Origin: Tamarix chinensis
Taxonomy: Eukaryota; Streptophyta; Magnoliopsida; Caryophyllales; Tamaricaceae
Reading direction: 5' to 3'
Assembly: GCA_030549775.1 (NCBI GenBank)
Contig: CM060173.1
Coordinates: forward strand, 1,860,001 to 1,924,000
DNA: 64,000 bases
In this document: positions 48,325 through 60,980 of the stretch, piece after piece
How positions within the stretch are numbered: position 1 is the first letter of the stretch
Layout: each line of letters begins with the position of its first letter
Notes under the pieces: model-generated
The model's database searches: none
What the model saw: only the letters and a program-made list of their open reading frames with translations
Told to the model about the DNA's origin: nothing
Made by a program: the position numbers and the translations under genes

Positions 48325-51233
48325 TGTAATACCCTCTCATAAATTCTTTCAAAATATGCTTTAAATTCTATTAATATAAAATAAAACAATAAAAGGGATT
48401 GAAAAAGGTAAAAATATGAGTCTAAGGAAAATTAATTAACTAATCATGGTATAAAATAGTTAACGAGTTCATCTTGGAACCAAGAAAATCACCTTAGAAG
48501 AACCAGCTAGCTGGTTGGTGAAAACTAGCTAACTAATGAAACCAATCGACTAGTATTGCCAAACCAATCAACAAGTTCTACCAGAACATTCAAGTGATTT
48601 CTTATTTTGATTTGGTTCTTCTCTAAATATTTTTAAAACCCTATAATTATGATACATATGTGCTAACAAACATATTTTGGTGTTTTGAAATTATTTTCAT
48701 AATATTCAAATTATTATAAATCTCCTAGAAGTACTTTGAGGTATTTTTCCCTACCCACCCACTTTTTTTTTCTCTTTTTATCTATCCTCTATTGCTAGGC
48801 TTGAGTGCAACCTACTAATATTGTTCCATTCCACCTGACTTCTGTCCTTTTCCTTCCTACATTTCACACCTCATCATGGGACTTCTTACACCCATGTACT
48901 CCATACTTTGCCCCAAATTCAACACTCTACCCTCTCTCATTCTCCTCTTTGTTGACCTAGGGACTTTATTCATCCCTCATTATCTAATTTTTATTTCCTT
49001 CCGGTCTCTCTTACTTCCCCACTTTACTTTCTAACCAAAATTCTCTAAATATTGGAACCTTGGTTCTTTACCCTCTTCTTGCAAGAGATTCTCCTACTTC
49101 CTCTTTCACTCTTTCTTTTCTTATCTCCTTCTATATTTAAATACTCTTATTAGTCTTTATTTCATCTCCTCTTTATTTTACTTAAAAAATGAAAAGTTAA
49201 GGTAGGGAAAGAGTTGAAATTTCTTTGGGTTTCCTCTTTTTGGCACTCTTAAATTTTGGGTTGAGGTTGAGGAATATGCATTCTCATTTTCTTCTAATTT
49301 TTATGTGTTTTGCACTGGTTTTAAGGATTTGTTACTTATTTGAATGCTTGATTTTATCTAGTAAATCAAGATGACTCGATAGGATGGCTATCAAGCTAGA
49401 GTCTTCTTTGTTGTAAGGTTTTTGTGTATAAATTAAATCAAACTTACCTTAATATGTGGATAGGTATTTGTTTGATAATATTTTACATTCATTATCTATG
49501 CATGAGTCTTCTTTACTTTCAAGTATAAAAGCATGATATATGTATTTTTAGGTTAATATATGCAAGCATGTCAGGTTAGGCCTCTTGGCATGAATTATCC
49601 TTGAGTTGATTTTTAGCATGATGAGTGTTCTTCCCTATTATTATGTTTAGCATGATTTTGGTGTATAGCAATATATTATTAAGTATGAAAGCATGATTGT
49701 CCATCCTTAACCATTTTGGCATATTTTTGGTTATTTAATATATAATATGGTAAATTTGAGTTCCAAGTGTGAATCAAGTGTATGCAATATGTTAAGTATG
49801 AGTTTATATGATTTTTAATGTTTTATTAGCATTTTAGAAATATATGGATGAGTTAGGATTTATTTATGTTGAATTGCATGAGATATCTATTTTACTTAGT
49901 TAAATTAGTCAACTAGTAGGGGGAATTAGTCAGTTGGTCTAATAGTCAATAGGCTTTGGCTCACCAGTTGGCTAGTTAAGCTAGATTTCATTTTGTTGGT
50001 CTTAACCTTGTACCACCCTATAAGTTAAGGTCACACCAGTATTGTTACTTTTAAATTAGTTAATCGGTTTGTCAATTATGCTTGATTTGGTCGTTGTTTC
50101 TATTTCCACACCAATCACCTCATTTGTGAAACCAATTGGGAAAATTCTAATGATTTTGAGGTTCGACCCTTGTGGTTTGACCATGTGTTTGACCTTGGTA
50201 GTTGATCCTAGACTATGGGTTTGACCTTTGTATTTATATTTTACTTGTGCATTTGGCTTTGAATAATTGGAGTTAAGGATTTTTGGTGTCTTTTCCATGT
50301 AAGCATACTTAGAGTTAAGTTACTATCATTACTTTGCACCGTCTAACCTAGGAGCCCAAGTGAGATGGGTGTTAAAGATCCCAATATAAGCCCCTTAGCA
50401 GTAGTAACAATCATGATGGATATTGCAAACCCAAAAAATTGATTGTATGTTTCCTTACTTAGGAGTCCAAGTATAATGGATGCCGACGATTGCAATAGAA
50501 TTCCCTTGGCACTGGTGTATAGTGGTGGTGAAATTAGTAGTTCTACATTCATCCTCATTGGGATAATGACATGAATTAATATATAATTAATAAAGAATCC
50601 TTAGGTCTCCTTGTTCTTATTTATTAAGTTGAGTGGTTGGATGTATGTGTCTGTGTGCATGTGTGTGTATGCTGATCATTCTTCCATGTGATATGTGATA
50701 GCATGATCCCTATGTACAATATGAGCCTCACTCTCTTTTAGTGTAGATTTGGTTTGCTAGTATTCATTGCATTGATGCTATCTTGTCATAACCACTACTT
50801 ATATAAATGGGTAGAGGATAATTTGCTAGGCAATGATTATCAGCTTGAGTACTTTGAAGATGATGACATGGGCTAGTAGTTGGTTATTGCTTGGGGAAAT
50901 ATGTTAGCTTGAGAGTTAATTATAACTAGATTAGATAGTTTTTACCCACTGCATTGGGATTATTTTGATCTTTCTAGTTATTTAAACTTTTGGCTTTTTT
51001 CCCTATATTTTGGAATGATGTAACATTGTCATATCATCTATGTTATTATTTTTTTCATTTAGTTCTCTTAGATTTTATGTGTTTTAGTTCTTTATTTTCT
51101 TATACCAAACATTTATTTAGGTGAATAATCATACATCTCCTATATTTAATACAACAATAACATCCTCTGGTTTCGGTTTTAATGCTTTTGCATTATCTTA
51201 AAAAAAAAAGTTGTGTAAACCAGGAGTGTTACA
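48325..51233 (+). mobile_element. Family 2 solo LTR-like element, 2909 bp, TSD ATATA
   Basis: It starts TGTAATACCCTCTCAT and ends CAGGAGTGTTACA, with ATATA at 48320-48324 and 51234-51238 (low-complexity, so a weaker witness). Layout parallels 57610-60980: CTAGCTGGTTGG-type motifs near 48500, CT-rich part 48750-49140, splice-like block 49362-49412, motif array 49890-50060, and a GTATCC/AAGCCCC region before the tail. No retroviral coding sequence. Confidence 0.7.
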
Positions 51234-54200
51234 ATATATATCCAAGTGTGGTGGATGGGTTGCCTCTATGTTTTATAGTGGTATAACATCTCGCTCTATG
51301 AGTCAGACTTGATGTAACACCCCCAAAAATTACATTGAAAAATTTATTTTAAACAAACAAATAAAAGTACAGGGGTGCTACCACCGCGATCAGTATAAGG
51401 CCGGCCCCTGACCAGTCTCGTACTAACCATACGGCTAAAGAAACCAAAATGTTCATAACACGAAAATCAGAGTGTGCGATAAAAGTTGTTACAACCCAAA
51501 TATTGTACGTTGTTAAAGTTCCCAAAAGGGATAAAAGGTACAATACAATAAAACAAAATCGAAATAAAATGAGAACATAAGTAAACAGGAATAGAAGGCA
51601 ATTCGATCAACATCACTCTTGGCCCCAAGCAAATCTGACGATCAACATACATCCCCGCTTGACGCATCCAGTACGTCATAGGCATCAAATACGGTATCTC
51701 CTACCTGCACAAATTCAGAAGGGCCCTATACTCGTGGGAATAAGCATCACCCATAAAACAGGTGGTCAGTACACTACGTATTAAGCAAGGTAAATATATG
51801 GGTAAGGCCATACAAGAAAATAGATGAGTAAGGGATATAAAGCATAATTCAGGTTCAGATCATCAGGCTAAACTTAGACTAATATTTTGTTTTACACATT
51901 TTTTATATTAATTCCGCACGAGTACGGGAACCCCACTATTATAGCCGGTGGACCGGAAACAATCCATAGGGCAAAATGCACTTGACCACTATTATAGCCG
52001 GTGAACCGAAAAATCAACCTCACTAGTCCTGACTCACGTGGTGTTCTACTGTAAATAATTAGTATCTTTCCATGTCTTGTATTTCTGTCATACACGTTTC
52101 TCATATTAATTCCATGTAAGTACGGGGACCCCACTATTATAGCTGATGGATCTAAAACACTCCACATGGCAGAATGTACCTGGCCACTATTATAGCCGGT
52201 GGACTGGAAAATTAACCTTACTAGCCTCGAATCAAGTGTTGTTCCACTGTAAGTAATTAGTATCTTTCCATGACTTATTACCATAAAAAATTTGGTTTAT
52301 CGAGCCCGGAATCCCTCACTATTATAGCTGGTGGATCAGAAAAATATATCCTCACTGGGCCCTGGCTCGATAATCTTTCACTTTAAGTGTTTAGTGTTTT
52401 ATTGTATCTTATTCTACACACAATCCCAACTAGACATGCATGACCCACTCGACTTCACAAAAATCATATTCCATATCTTGGGACTTATACTCCCTCTAGT
52501 ACATCTAGACGTTCCTTTCCAATCTTTCCTCATTACCATGAATACTTAACTCTAAGGCCCACTTTCCATATATCTGAGTCAACTTAATATCACTCTGGAG
52601 GAAAACCCTAATTTGGCCTATATGGCCCAACCTTCCTCTATCCCACACCACTCATGCTCCTCCAATTCATCACCTCACTTGATTCATCCCCAAGTACCCA
52701 TTTTACTTTGCATATAACACACGTAGCCACAAAACCCTAGTTAGCCATCCTAAAACCCTAGCACCTCTCTTTACTCAAATGATGTTATCCTTTCGACACT
52801 CTTACTTACCATCCCCTCTTCTACATGGCACATATCCAACACAACTTGCGACCCCGAGACTTCCTTCCCATCTTTTCCTACTCACCATGAGAACCTAAAA
52901 CTCGTGTTTCAATGCATCACTTCCCATAACTTAGTTTCAACTCCTCTTTTCTCTCTAGGGTTTTCATCTGAAACCCAATTATGGCTTATGTGGCCTCACT
53001 ATGCAACCCATACTCTTCCTTGTTACCAAACCATCACTTCCCTTGATCCACACCTGATATCACAACCTCACTATTTAACTCCCACATGTGATCACAAAAA
53101 CTCTAGTTCGCTCCCCGAAACCTAAGTACTTCTCCTTTCTTTTATGTCACCCCCTCAACATCCAAATACCTTTTTCTGACTTGGCTCACTTTTCCTCCAT
53201 GCTACACCCCTCTTATTCTTTATTCTCCATTCTACCTATTCCTGTTAGTTTTTCCCTCCTTGAACACTTCACTCACTTAGGGTTTCCTTCCAAAACCCTA
53301 GTCAAGTCTCCCATTCATCCTTACACCAACCCACGTATTATTTTTCACATATGGACTCCAATCACCCTAATAATTATTCCCTTACCTTACTTAACCCTCA
53401 AGTTAACTTTTCCCATGTAAAAGTCATACCCATGCAAAGGCCAACCATCCCATGTAAACCCTAGACTCTCTGTGCATGTTTTGGTTCATTCCCTTAATTT
53501 ATTCCCATTATTCCTCCTTTTGTCCACCCATAGGTCATAAGATATTTAGGACATCCTTACCATCCCCTAGTCAACTCACTTTCCTCACTCTTTTCCATTT
53601 CTCTCATAACTAAATCACACTATTTAGGATCTCCAATCATGCATGTCATGAGGAGTAATATTACATGAGAACAATCCTAAGAACAAGTAATAATACCACA
53701 TTACACATATCATAAACACACATTACATATATCATAAACACATACAGCTTATTTGAGCTCCATACTTAGCAAGTTGCACTACAAGATCAAGATACATAAT
53801 ATATAAGGCACACACATCAAATCAACACACATAACACATATTTCACACACATTAAGCCTTAACTATATCCTTACCTAAAACAACACCGGACTTGGAGCAT
53901 GCTCCTATGCCTCCTTAGGATTTTTACTTGGTTCGCCTATAAGAGGAAAATACTAGGGTTAACTTTCCTCTCACCAATGTTATTATTATTTCCTACTTTA
54001 CCCTTATCATAGCCTAGTATTAGGGTTAATAATAATAGTAGTAGTTTTATAAGTAAAAGTAAGGGAATTATTCTTAAAGTAGGTAATCATAATATTACTA
54101 GTCAAAATAGGTCTTGGTAGTTATATTGGTCCATGTTAAAGTATTACTAGCAATGTTTATATTACTAAAAATAATAGCTTTAATATTAACAAGAATAATA

Positions 54201-54360
54201 ATAATAGTGATAATATTAATAATAACCCAAATAATAATAATAGTATTATTATTATTATTATTATTAGTAGTAATACTAAAATAGTGACAATAATGATGAT
54301 GATGATGATGATGATGATAATAGTAGTAGTATTAGTGATACAGGTAATACTAATAATGAT

Positions 54361-54361
54361 G

Positions 54362-54404
<43 letters not shown>
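54361..54404. repeat. (AAT)n microsatellites in the LTR
   Basis: Perfect AAT run, followed by another at about 54487-54528 and shorter ones to 54620; an Asn-rich reading frame here is an artefact. Confidence 0.9.
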
Positions 54405-54405
<1 letters not shown>

Positions 54406-54484
54406 TCAAGTCTTGATAATAATAATAATAAGAGTTTGAATAATCATCATAATAATAATATTAGTAATAATAGTACTTCAAATC

Positions 54485-54526
<42 letters not shown>

Positions 54527-55234
54527 GGGGTAATAATATTATTAATAATAGCATTAGTAATAATAGTGCCCGAGTTGATAATAATAATAATAATAATAAC
54601 ATTAATAAATTAGATAACAATTATATTAATTATATTAAAGGTTATGGAGTTTAGGGCACAACCTAGGGGTGGCGGTGGCTAGACGGCGTCGGCTCCTACG
54701 GTGGACGAGAAAGTGGAGTTGGAGAGGTGGATTTCTAGGATAGAGGAGGGGGAGTGAGATGGTGGTTGTGGTGGTGGTGGATCCTCTGGGTTGAGAGGGT
54801 TGGAATGGTGGTGGCGGCACAGTAAAATGGGTGGCGTAGGTGGTGGTTGTTGTGGTGGTCGAAGGTGGTGGTGGAGGAGAAAGGAGAGGGAAGCAGGGAG
54901 AAAGGAAGGTAGGGGGAGGTAGAGGAGGCTTTGCTGAGTGTTTTGGGAGGCAAGAGAAGTGGTGGTTGCGGCACGGATGGCAGTGAGAAGGGCGGTGTTG
55001 GGTTCAAAGTGGCAGATTGAGCAGCCAACTTTGCACGGCTAAGGCAGCTTGTGCAGGGGGAATTAAGGGTGGTGAGGGGTGTAGTTTGGTGGAGGGTGAT
55101 GTAGGGAGGAGTTTGGCGGGTGTTTCGGACGGCGACGCTGGGCAACGTCGACTATGGCATTTGAAGTGGCGATGGCACAAAGGAGATGAATTTTTTTAGG
55201 TAGGAAAAGAAGGTTGATTGAGGTCAGGTAGGGG

Positions 55235-55242
55235 TATTTATA
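55235..55242 (-). promoter_or_regulatory. LTR TATA box
   Basis: Minus strand TATAAATA followed by CCCC, 858 bp from the element start, matching the two plus-strand copies. Confidence 0.6.
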
Positions 55243-56100
55243 GGCCAATGGTGGGAGGATAAGACAAAGGGGGAAGATGAAAAAGGGGAAAGTATGGCGG
55301 GCTCATCGGCCGGCAGTGAAAGGCCTGTACAAGCCTGCAATTTGCAAGTGCAGGTTCGGTCGGGGAAAGAAAAAGGAAAGGGATGTGGCACGTGTGGGAG
55401 GAGGTGTGGGGCTGGTTGGGGTCGGAAAATGAAAGGAAATGGATGGGGAGAGAGGGGGTGGTGCAGATTGGCGATACGGTGGTTGGCTGATCGGTGATGG
55501 CAGGGTTGTAGGTCTCGCGTGGGAGGAGCGGGAGGAAGAAGAAGGTTAGGCGGGTCGGCCAGCCGGTTTAGGGAAAAGAAAAGAAGAAAAAGAAAGAGGA
55601 TCAGGCAGATGGGCGGGTGAGGAGAAAAAAAATAAAGGAGGGTGTACGCTGGGCCACGTGGAAGGAAGAGCGGGAAGGGGTTGGGCCGCTGGGGAAGGGC
55701 AGGCCCAATTCGAGGGAAGAAGGGCAAAAATGAAAAAGGAGAAAGGAGAAAATGAAGAAAAAGGAAAAAAGAAAGGAAAAAGGAAAAATAAAAAATAGGT
55801 TGGTTGGGGTATTTAGAATATTTTGGTATTTTTGAATGTTTGAAATAATAATATTTAGTAAAATAATAATTAAATTTTCTTTTTATATTAATTTAGGATA
55901 TTTGGGATATTTTTTCTTCTAAATTTCATTTTAATTAGCAAAACACCCTAATTTTTCCTAATTAAATTCTTTATTATTTTTCTCTTTATTTTACCTTAAA
56001 TATTCCTCCTTATTTTAATAAAATAATTTATTTAATTAATTTACCAAATAAATTCCTATTTTAACATAATTTCCTAGAGTTAAGGTTTTGGGGTATTTCA

Positions 56101-57609
56101 CTTGATGTTTAGTAAATTTGAGAAATTTGGCATGCCATCCATATTTATGATAGAGAAATACTATCATCACTCAAATTTGTTAAATGATTAGATTTATTTG
56201 ATCATGTTATTGGAAAGAGAAAAAGAAAAAACAAAGTAGTGGCTTTATTATTTCCTGATTGTAGATTTACTATCATATAGGTTATATTGCATGTGTTGTA
56301 GTTTTTAGGTGAGTTGTATGTATTATTGTATAAGTTGTATTATATGTGTTGTATTATTTGGGTCATCTCATATGCATTATCATATGGGTGGTATATTGTA
56401 TGCATCATATGCATGCCTAAACATGATAATATATAATACTCTACTTTTCTAATAGTCGTTTAACCTTATAATTATGAAAATATATTTTAAATAAAAATAT
56501 ATTACATCTGATGGTTGATCGACTAAGTCTTGCAGTTAATTGAGCACTGGACGATTATGCAGAACTTGATTATTTTTTTTTTATTTTAAACCCATTATTT
56601 TGCCTTATATTTTTATATATATATTGGTTCCTTGATTAATTTCACACCTTCCCCCAATTTTTAATAAATTTTGGAAATTGTTTCATTATTTTTCCCATTT
56701 ATTGGGCTTTATTCCTTACCAAATCAATTTTATTCATTGTTGACTTTCTTAGAGGCATTGATGTCAAAAATCAAACCCTCTCACACCCCATGATCATATT
56801 TTAACCTGTTATTGCCCAATCAACCAAAATTTCATCTATGATAAGCTCCATCACTTTCCATCAACTCTCTCACGCTCTCACCCATACCAATCACTCTCAT
56901 CACTTCATTTGGTTGCAAATAACCCTTGCATCTAACTTCCCTATATATTTCCTTCATGCCCATTTTTGATAGCCACAAGGGGGAATATGGCCTTAGGTTG
57001 TTCATTCACATTAAATCATTTTCCTAACTTATCTACCTTTAGACTCTCTTCTCTCCTGCATTGTTCTTATTTTATTGGACTTTGCCATTGGGTGCTGACC
57101 CTCTTCCTATATCCCCTCTCAATTTCTTTCATCTTTCAACTTCTAAAATTTTGAACTTTAACTCTTTGGTGCTTAATCTAAGCAAAAGTATAATATTCCA
57201 AATTTAACCTAACTCTAATCCAAAGTGATTAGTATTCTAGCATCGCTCTAATTCGTTAAACCTAACTATAACCTTAAACTTCTTCCTTTTATTTCTCCTT
57301 TTTCCAATTTCCTTTTCTTCTCCTTTCCTTTCTCTTTTCTTCTTTCCTTGTGTCTTCTTTATTACGTGAACCCTTTCCCCGATTAAGTTTCTCTAGGTTT
57401 GGTTACTCTAACCAACAAACCTAACTATAATCAAACCTTCACTCCATCCTCATCACATCCCTTCATTCAAGGAACTTTCATGCTAAATTTCCCCCAAATC
57501 TCACATTCCTTGTGATCCTTCCCCTTGATATTCAAATTTCCCTCACTTCCTTAACTCTCTCATGATACCATTAACTATATACCCCTCTCCTCTATCCTTC
57601 CAGCATTTA
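56101..57609 (+). other. Old repeat DNA between two solo LTRs, no gene recognised
   Basis: Starts with the CTTGA duplication and continues the repeat broken at 51312 (CATGCCATCCATATTTATG; TTGTATGCATCATATGCATG). CT-rich from about 57290. Interrupted at 57610. Confidence 0.45.
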
Positions 57610-58181
57610 TGTAATAACCCATCCTAAAATCTTTCAAAATATATTTAAAATAATGTTGATATAAAATAAATTAATTTTTATTTTGGAAAAACCTTGAAAT
57701 TATAATAAAAATGTGAATTTTTGGCGTACTGACCAACTAGTACATTGACAATTTTATTCTCGACGAACCAATCAACTGGTTTGCTCAAACCGACCGATAG
57801 GTTATCATGCGATTCCATATCCTTTTCTAATTTTGATTCTATTATCTTTATAATGTTTATGAAAATTTCTAATTAGAAATTATTTGAGCTAATGAACATA
57901 TTTTGATGCTTTGGGATTTTTTTATATTATTTAGACCATTCTACAATTTTATTCAATTAAAATTTCCTAAAAAGCACTTTTTGATGCATATATCACCTTC
58001 TCTCTTCTCCCTTACCTTCCTCTCTTTCTTTTGGTAGATAGGTTGTGTGTTTGACTTCTTGCACACCTATCCTAACTTACCAACCTTCTACAATGGTTCC
58101 CTCCCTAACTATACTCAACCTCCATCACCATATCAAGTGTTTCCTCTTATACTTGGTTGCCCACACTCAACCAAGTCTGTC

Positions 58182-58182
<1 letters not shown>

Positions 58183-58236
<54 letters not shown>
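58183..58236. repeat. (TC)n(AC)n compound microsatellite
   Basis: About 18 TC units run into about 8 AC units; reading frames over it are low complexity. Confidence 0.95.
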
Positions 58237-59084
58237 TCACTTATAGTTGTCGACCATCTCTCCCTCCTATATGCTCAATTTCTAATTCATTTCACTTCTT
58301 ACCTCCTGCACTTGATCATTATCTCCCTTTTCTTTATGGAAAATTCATAAGTATTGAGCATTTCTTCAATGTTTCCCTCTACTAAGAAAAAAACATATGC
58401 TTACTCTTATTCTCTTCCTCCTTGGTTGAATCATTGTCCCTCCTTCTTCTTCTAATCTTGGCTTTAGTTCTCCCTTATTTCTCTTAATCAATGAAGGATT
58501 AAGGTTTGGGAAAGGTTGAAAATTCTAGCTTCATTGTCCTTGAAATTATGTTTCTATGAAAAGGTTGAGTTACATTTTTTGTTGTTGTTCTTCTTCTTCT
58601 TTTGATTTTCTTTGATTTTAATGGATTTTTGAAAAGGAGTTTTAAATGTTTTTACTTTTGCTTCTCTTAGGAATCAAGGTCCTGCTAGATAGCCATCAAG
58701 TAGGTGTTTTGTGCTAGAAGAATTACTTCAAGGTAATCCACTCTTATCTTTAATATGAATGAGGTTTTTGTTGCTCATTGTGGTTCTAAGTTCTTGATGT
58801 GTTTTGTGTTGAACACGGGTTAATTGTATTTTAGAATTAGAGTATGTGGTTGAATTTCTTTATGAAATTAAGCATTTTTGGTTTCTCTGATTTTATTCAT
58901 GATTTGGCAGTTTGAGTATCATTTTGTTTAAATGCCTACATTACCATGTATCCTTGTGATTATATGTGTGCAGTATGTCTCTTTAGGTGTTTTATGACAT
59001 AGTAGCATGCTAGGATTAATATGGTAAAGTTGGTGAATTTTGGTGCGTGTATTACAAGTCTGGGTGTTATTTTACCCAAACTAG

Positions 59085-59440
59085 TCAATCGGTTCATTGA
59101 ACCCATCGACTTTTGCGTGAACAATTGCACAGTTTGGAAATCTTGATTGGCTGGTTATGAGATCAGTCGATTGTTTCAATGAACCAATTAACTGGTTTCT
59201 ATGAACAATTGATCAAATTTTCAAACCTATCGACTAGTAACTCTGTGACCAAAGTGGTATGATCTTTGCTTAGACCCATCGACCGGTTAGATCAAACCAA
59301 TCGATTGGCTTCCCATGAACAGTTCATCGATAAGGCCAACCAATCGATTGGTCCACCGATGTTATTTTTGTTCAGGTCTGATATGACCAAACTAGTTGAC
59401 TAGTCCTAGGGACCAATTGACTGGTCAAACTGTATTCCAC
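59085..59440 (+). repeat. Array of CCAATCGATTGG-like dyad motifs
   Basis: About ten variants of ACCAATCRAYTGGTT in both orientations, e.g. CCAATCGATTGGC and CCAATCGATTGGTCC, often next to GAACAATT or GAACAGTT. Similar, weaker series occur at 48490-48560, 49890-50060, 57750-57800 and, inverted, 31430-31660. Confidence 0.75.
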
Positions 59441-60980
59441 CAGGTTCATTTATTAATTAGTGTTCTTCTTTTGGGCCTTTTATGTTTATACCTCTATATA
59501 ATTACAACATTTAAATTATGATTTTAACCATTTTTACCTTGGAATGAATAAGAATCATAATAATGATATTTGGGATTTTAATTGGTTAAGTTTAGTCTCA
59601 TCTCTAAACACCCAATTGATGGTTTTTATGCCTTGTGATGTGTTTGGTATTATCACTTGAAAACACTCAATTGGGGGCTTTTATACCTAGTGATATATTT
59701 GGTGTTATCACTTGAAAGCCCCCGATTGGTTATTTATGGAATTAATATGTGATTGTGATATCACTTGGTAATTAATAATAATGAAATAAGATTTAGTACA
59801 AGCATTTTTCTCCAACTCTAGGGGTAACTGAATAGGACTTAGTGAGTGGGTCACCTTGTGGTTTATATTTTTGCTAAGTACCTATTTTCTTCTCTACTGG
59901 GTTGCGGTCAGTCGGGGTTATGCACATATCTTTAAGGTATAGGATTATACTATGGTAGGCCAATATGGTATTGGTGTCCAGTTCGGGTGGGTAAGGTATC
60001 CTAATATAAGCCCATTGACACTTCGTATTGTCCATTATTTAGGCGAGTATGGTATCCTAACATTTTAGCACTCACGACAGAGGCATTCAAGGTGTGGTGA
60101 GTGAGGTATTCCAATACAAAGCTCCTTGATGTACTTCAACCACATGGGATGGGTGTACTATCTCAATTTGTGTTTACCATCACGGCAGGTGCACTTGATG
60201 TGTGGTGGGTGTGGTATCCCATTGTAGTTATTTGTTTCTATAACTTTTGTTCATGGTGGAGAATTGGGCGAGGTCAAATAAATTATCTTAATAAATGGAA
60301 TTTATGTATTCACTTAAGGAAAATCTATAATATGGTTTATATTATGTGGATTGTAATGCATTTACCATATTATTATTTTCCCATGATTTCCTTGCAAGCA
60401 TATCTTCTTGTATTACTGCCATAAGATTGAGTGTTAATTTATATTGGTATGCTTATCACCATGCTACTATGTGGCTTCAATGTGCTACATAAGTCCTACC
60501 ATATTTTAGATAGTTTATTTTACCAGTACTTTATTTATAGGGGTATAATTCTTATTTAGAGTATGTTGAGGGTGATATTGTGGGCCAGTAGCTAGTCATT
60601 TCTTAGGGTTAGAGATTTATATTTATGCTTAAGAGTTAAGATAACCAAATAGAGTTATTTTTCCCACTGCATTGGAAAGTTTTTGTTCTTCCAATTATTT
60701 AAACTCTTGGCTTTGATGTTTTATATTTGGATTTTGTAAACTCTCATACTTTTTCTATCTATATTATTATTCTCATTATTGTTATCATTAGTATTATTAT
60801 TATGAGCAAATATCTTTTCATTCATTATTTCATTTTGTCTTGCATCAAGCATGGGTTAGATGATGATCGCATCTCTCTCATGATTGATATAGTTGTTTCA
60901 TTCTTAGGTTTGGCTTTTCAAAACGCTTCTGTATTGTCTTTAAAATAAATTTTTCTGGTTCATAAATTGGGGGTGTTATA

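Larger units (their letters stand above)
51313..56100 (-). mobile_element. Family 1 solo LTR-like element, 4788 bp, reverse orientation, TSD CTTGA
   Basis: On the minus strand it starts TGAAATACCCCAAAACC (56100) and ends TTTTTGGGGGTGTTACA (51313), with perfect CTTGA repeats at 51308-51312 and 56101-56105. It is the most complete uninterrupted copy of the form also seen at 17243 and 19832: CT-rich tract (55750-54650), TATAAATA at 55242-55235, trinucleotide arrays (54240-54620), splice-like block 53936-53875, CCGGTGGACCGG block (52340-51925). No gag-pol, so a solo LTR is inferred. Its insertion disrupts the older repeat around it. Confidence 0.82.
57610..60980 (+). mobile_element. Family 2 solo LTR-like element, 3371 bp, TSD ATTTA/ATTTC
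   Basis: It starts TGTAATAACCCATCC and ends TTGGGGGTGTTATA. Flanks ATTTA (57605-57609) and ATTTC (60981-60985) match at four of five bases. It contains (TC)n(AC)n at 58185-58235, a splice-like block 58671-58732, the CCAATCGATTGG-type array (59085-59440), and a tail alike that of 48325-51233 (TTTTTCCCACTGCATTGG). No coding sequence. Confidence 0.65.

Noticed and set aside
54436..54654. Asn-rich ORF
   Set aside because: Translation of (AAT)n microsatellites inside a reversed LTR.
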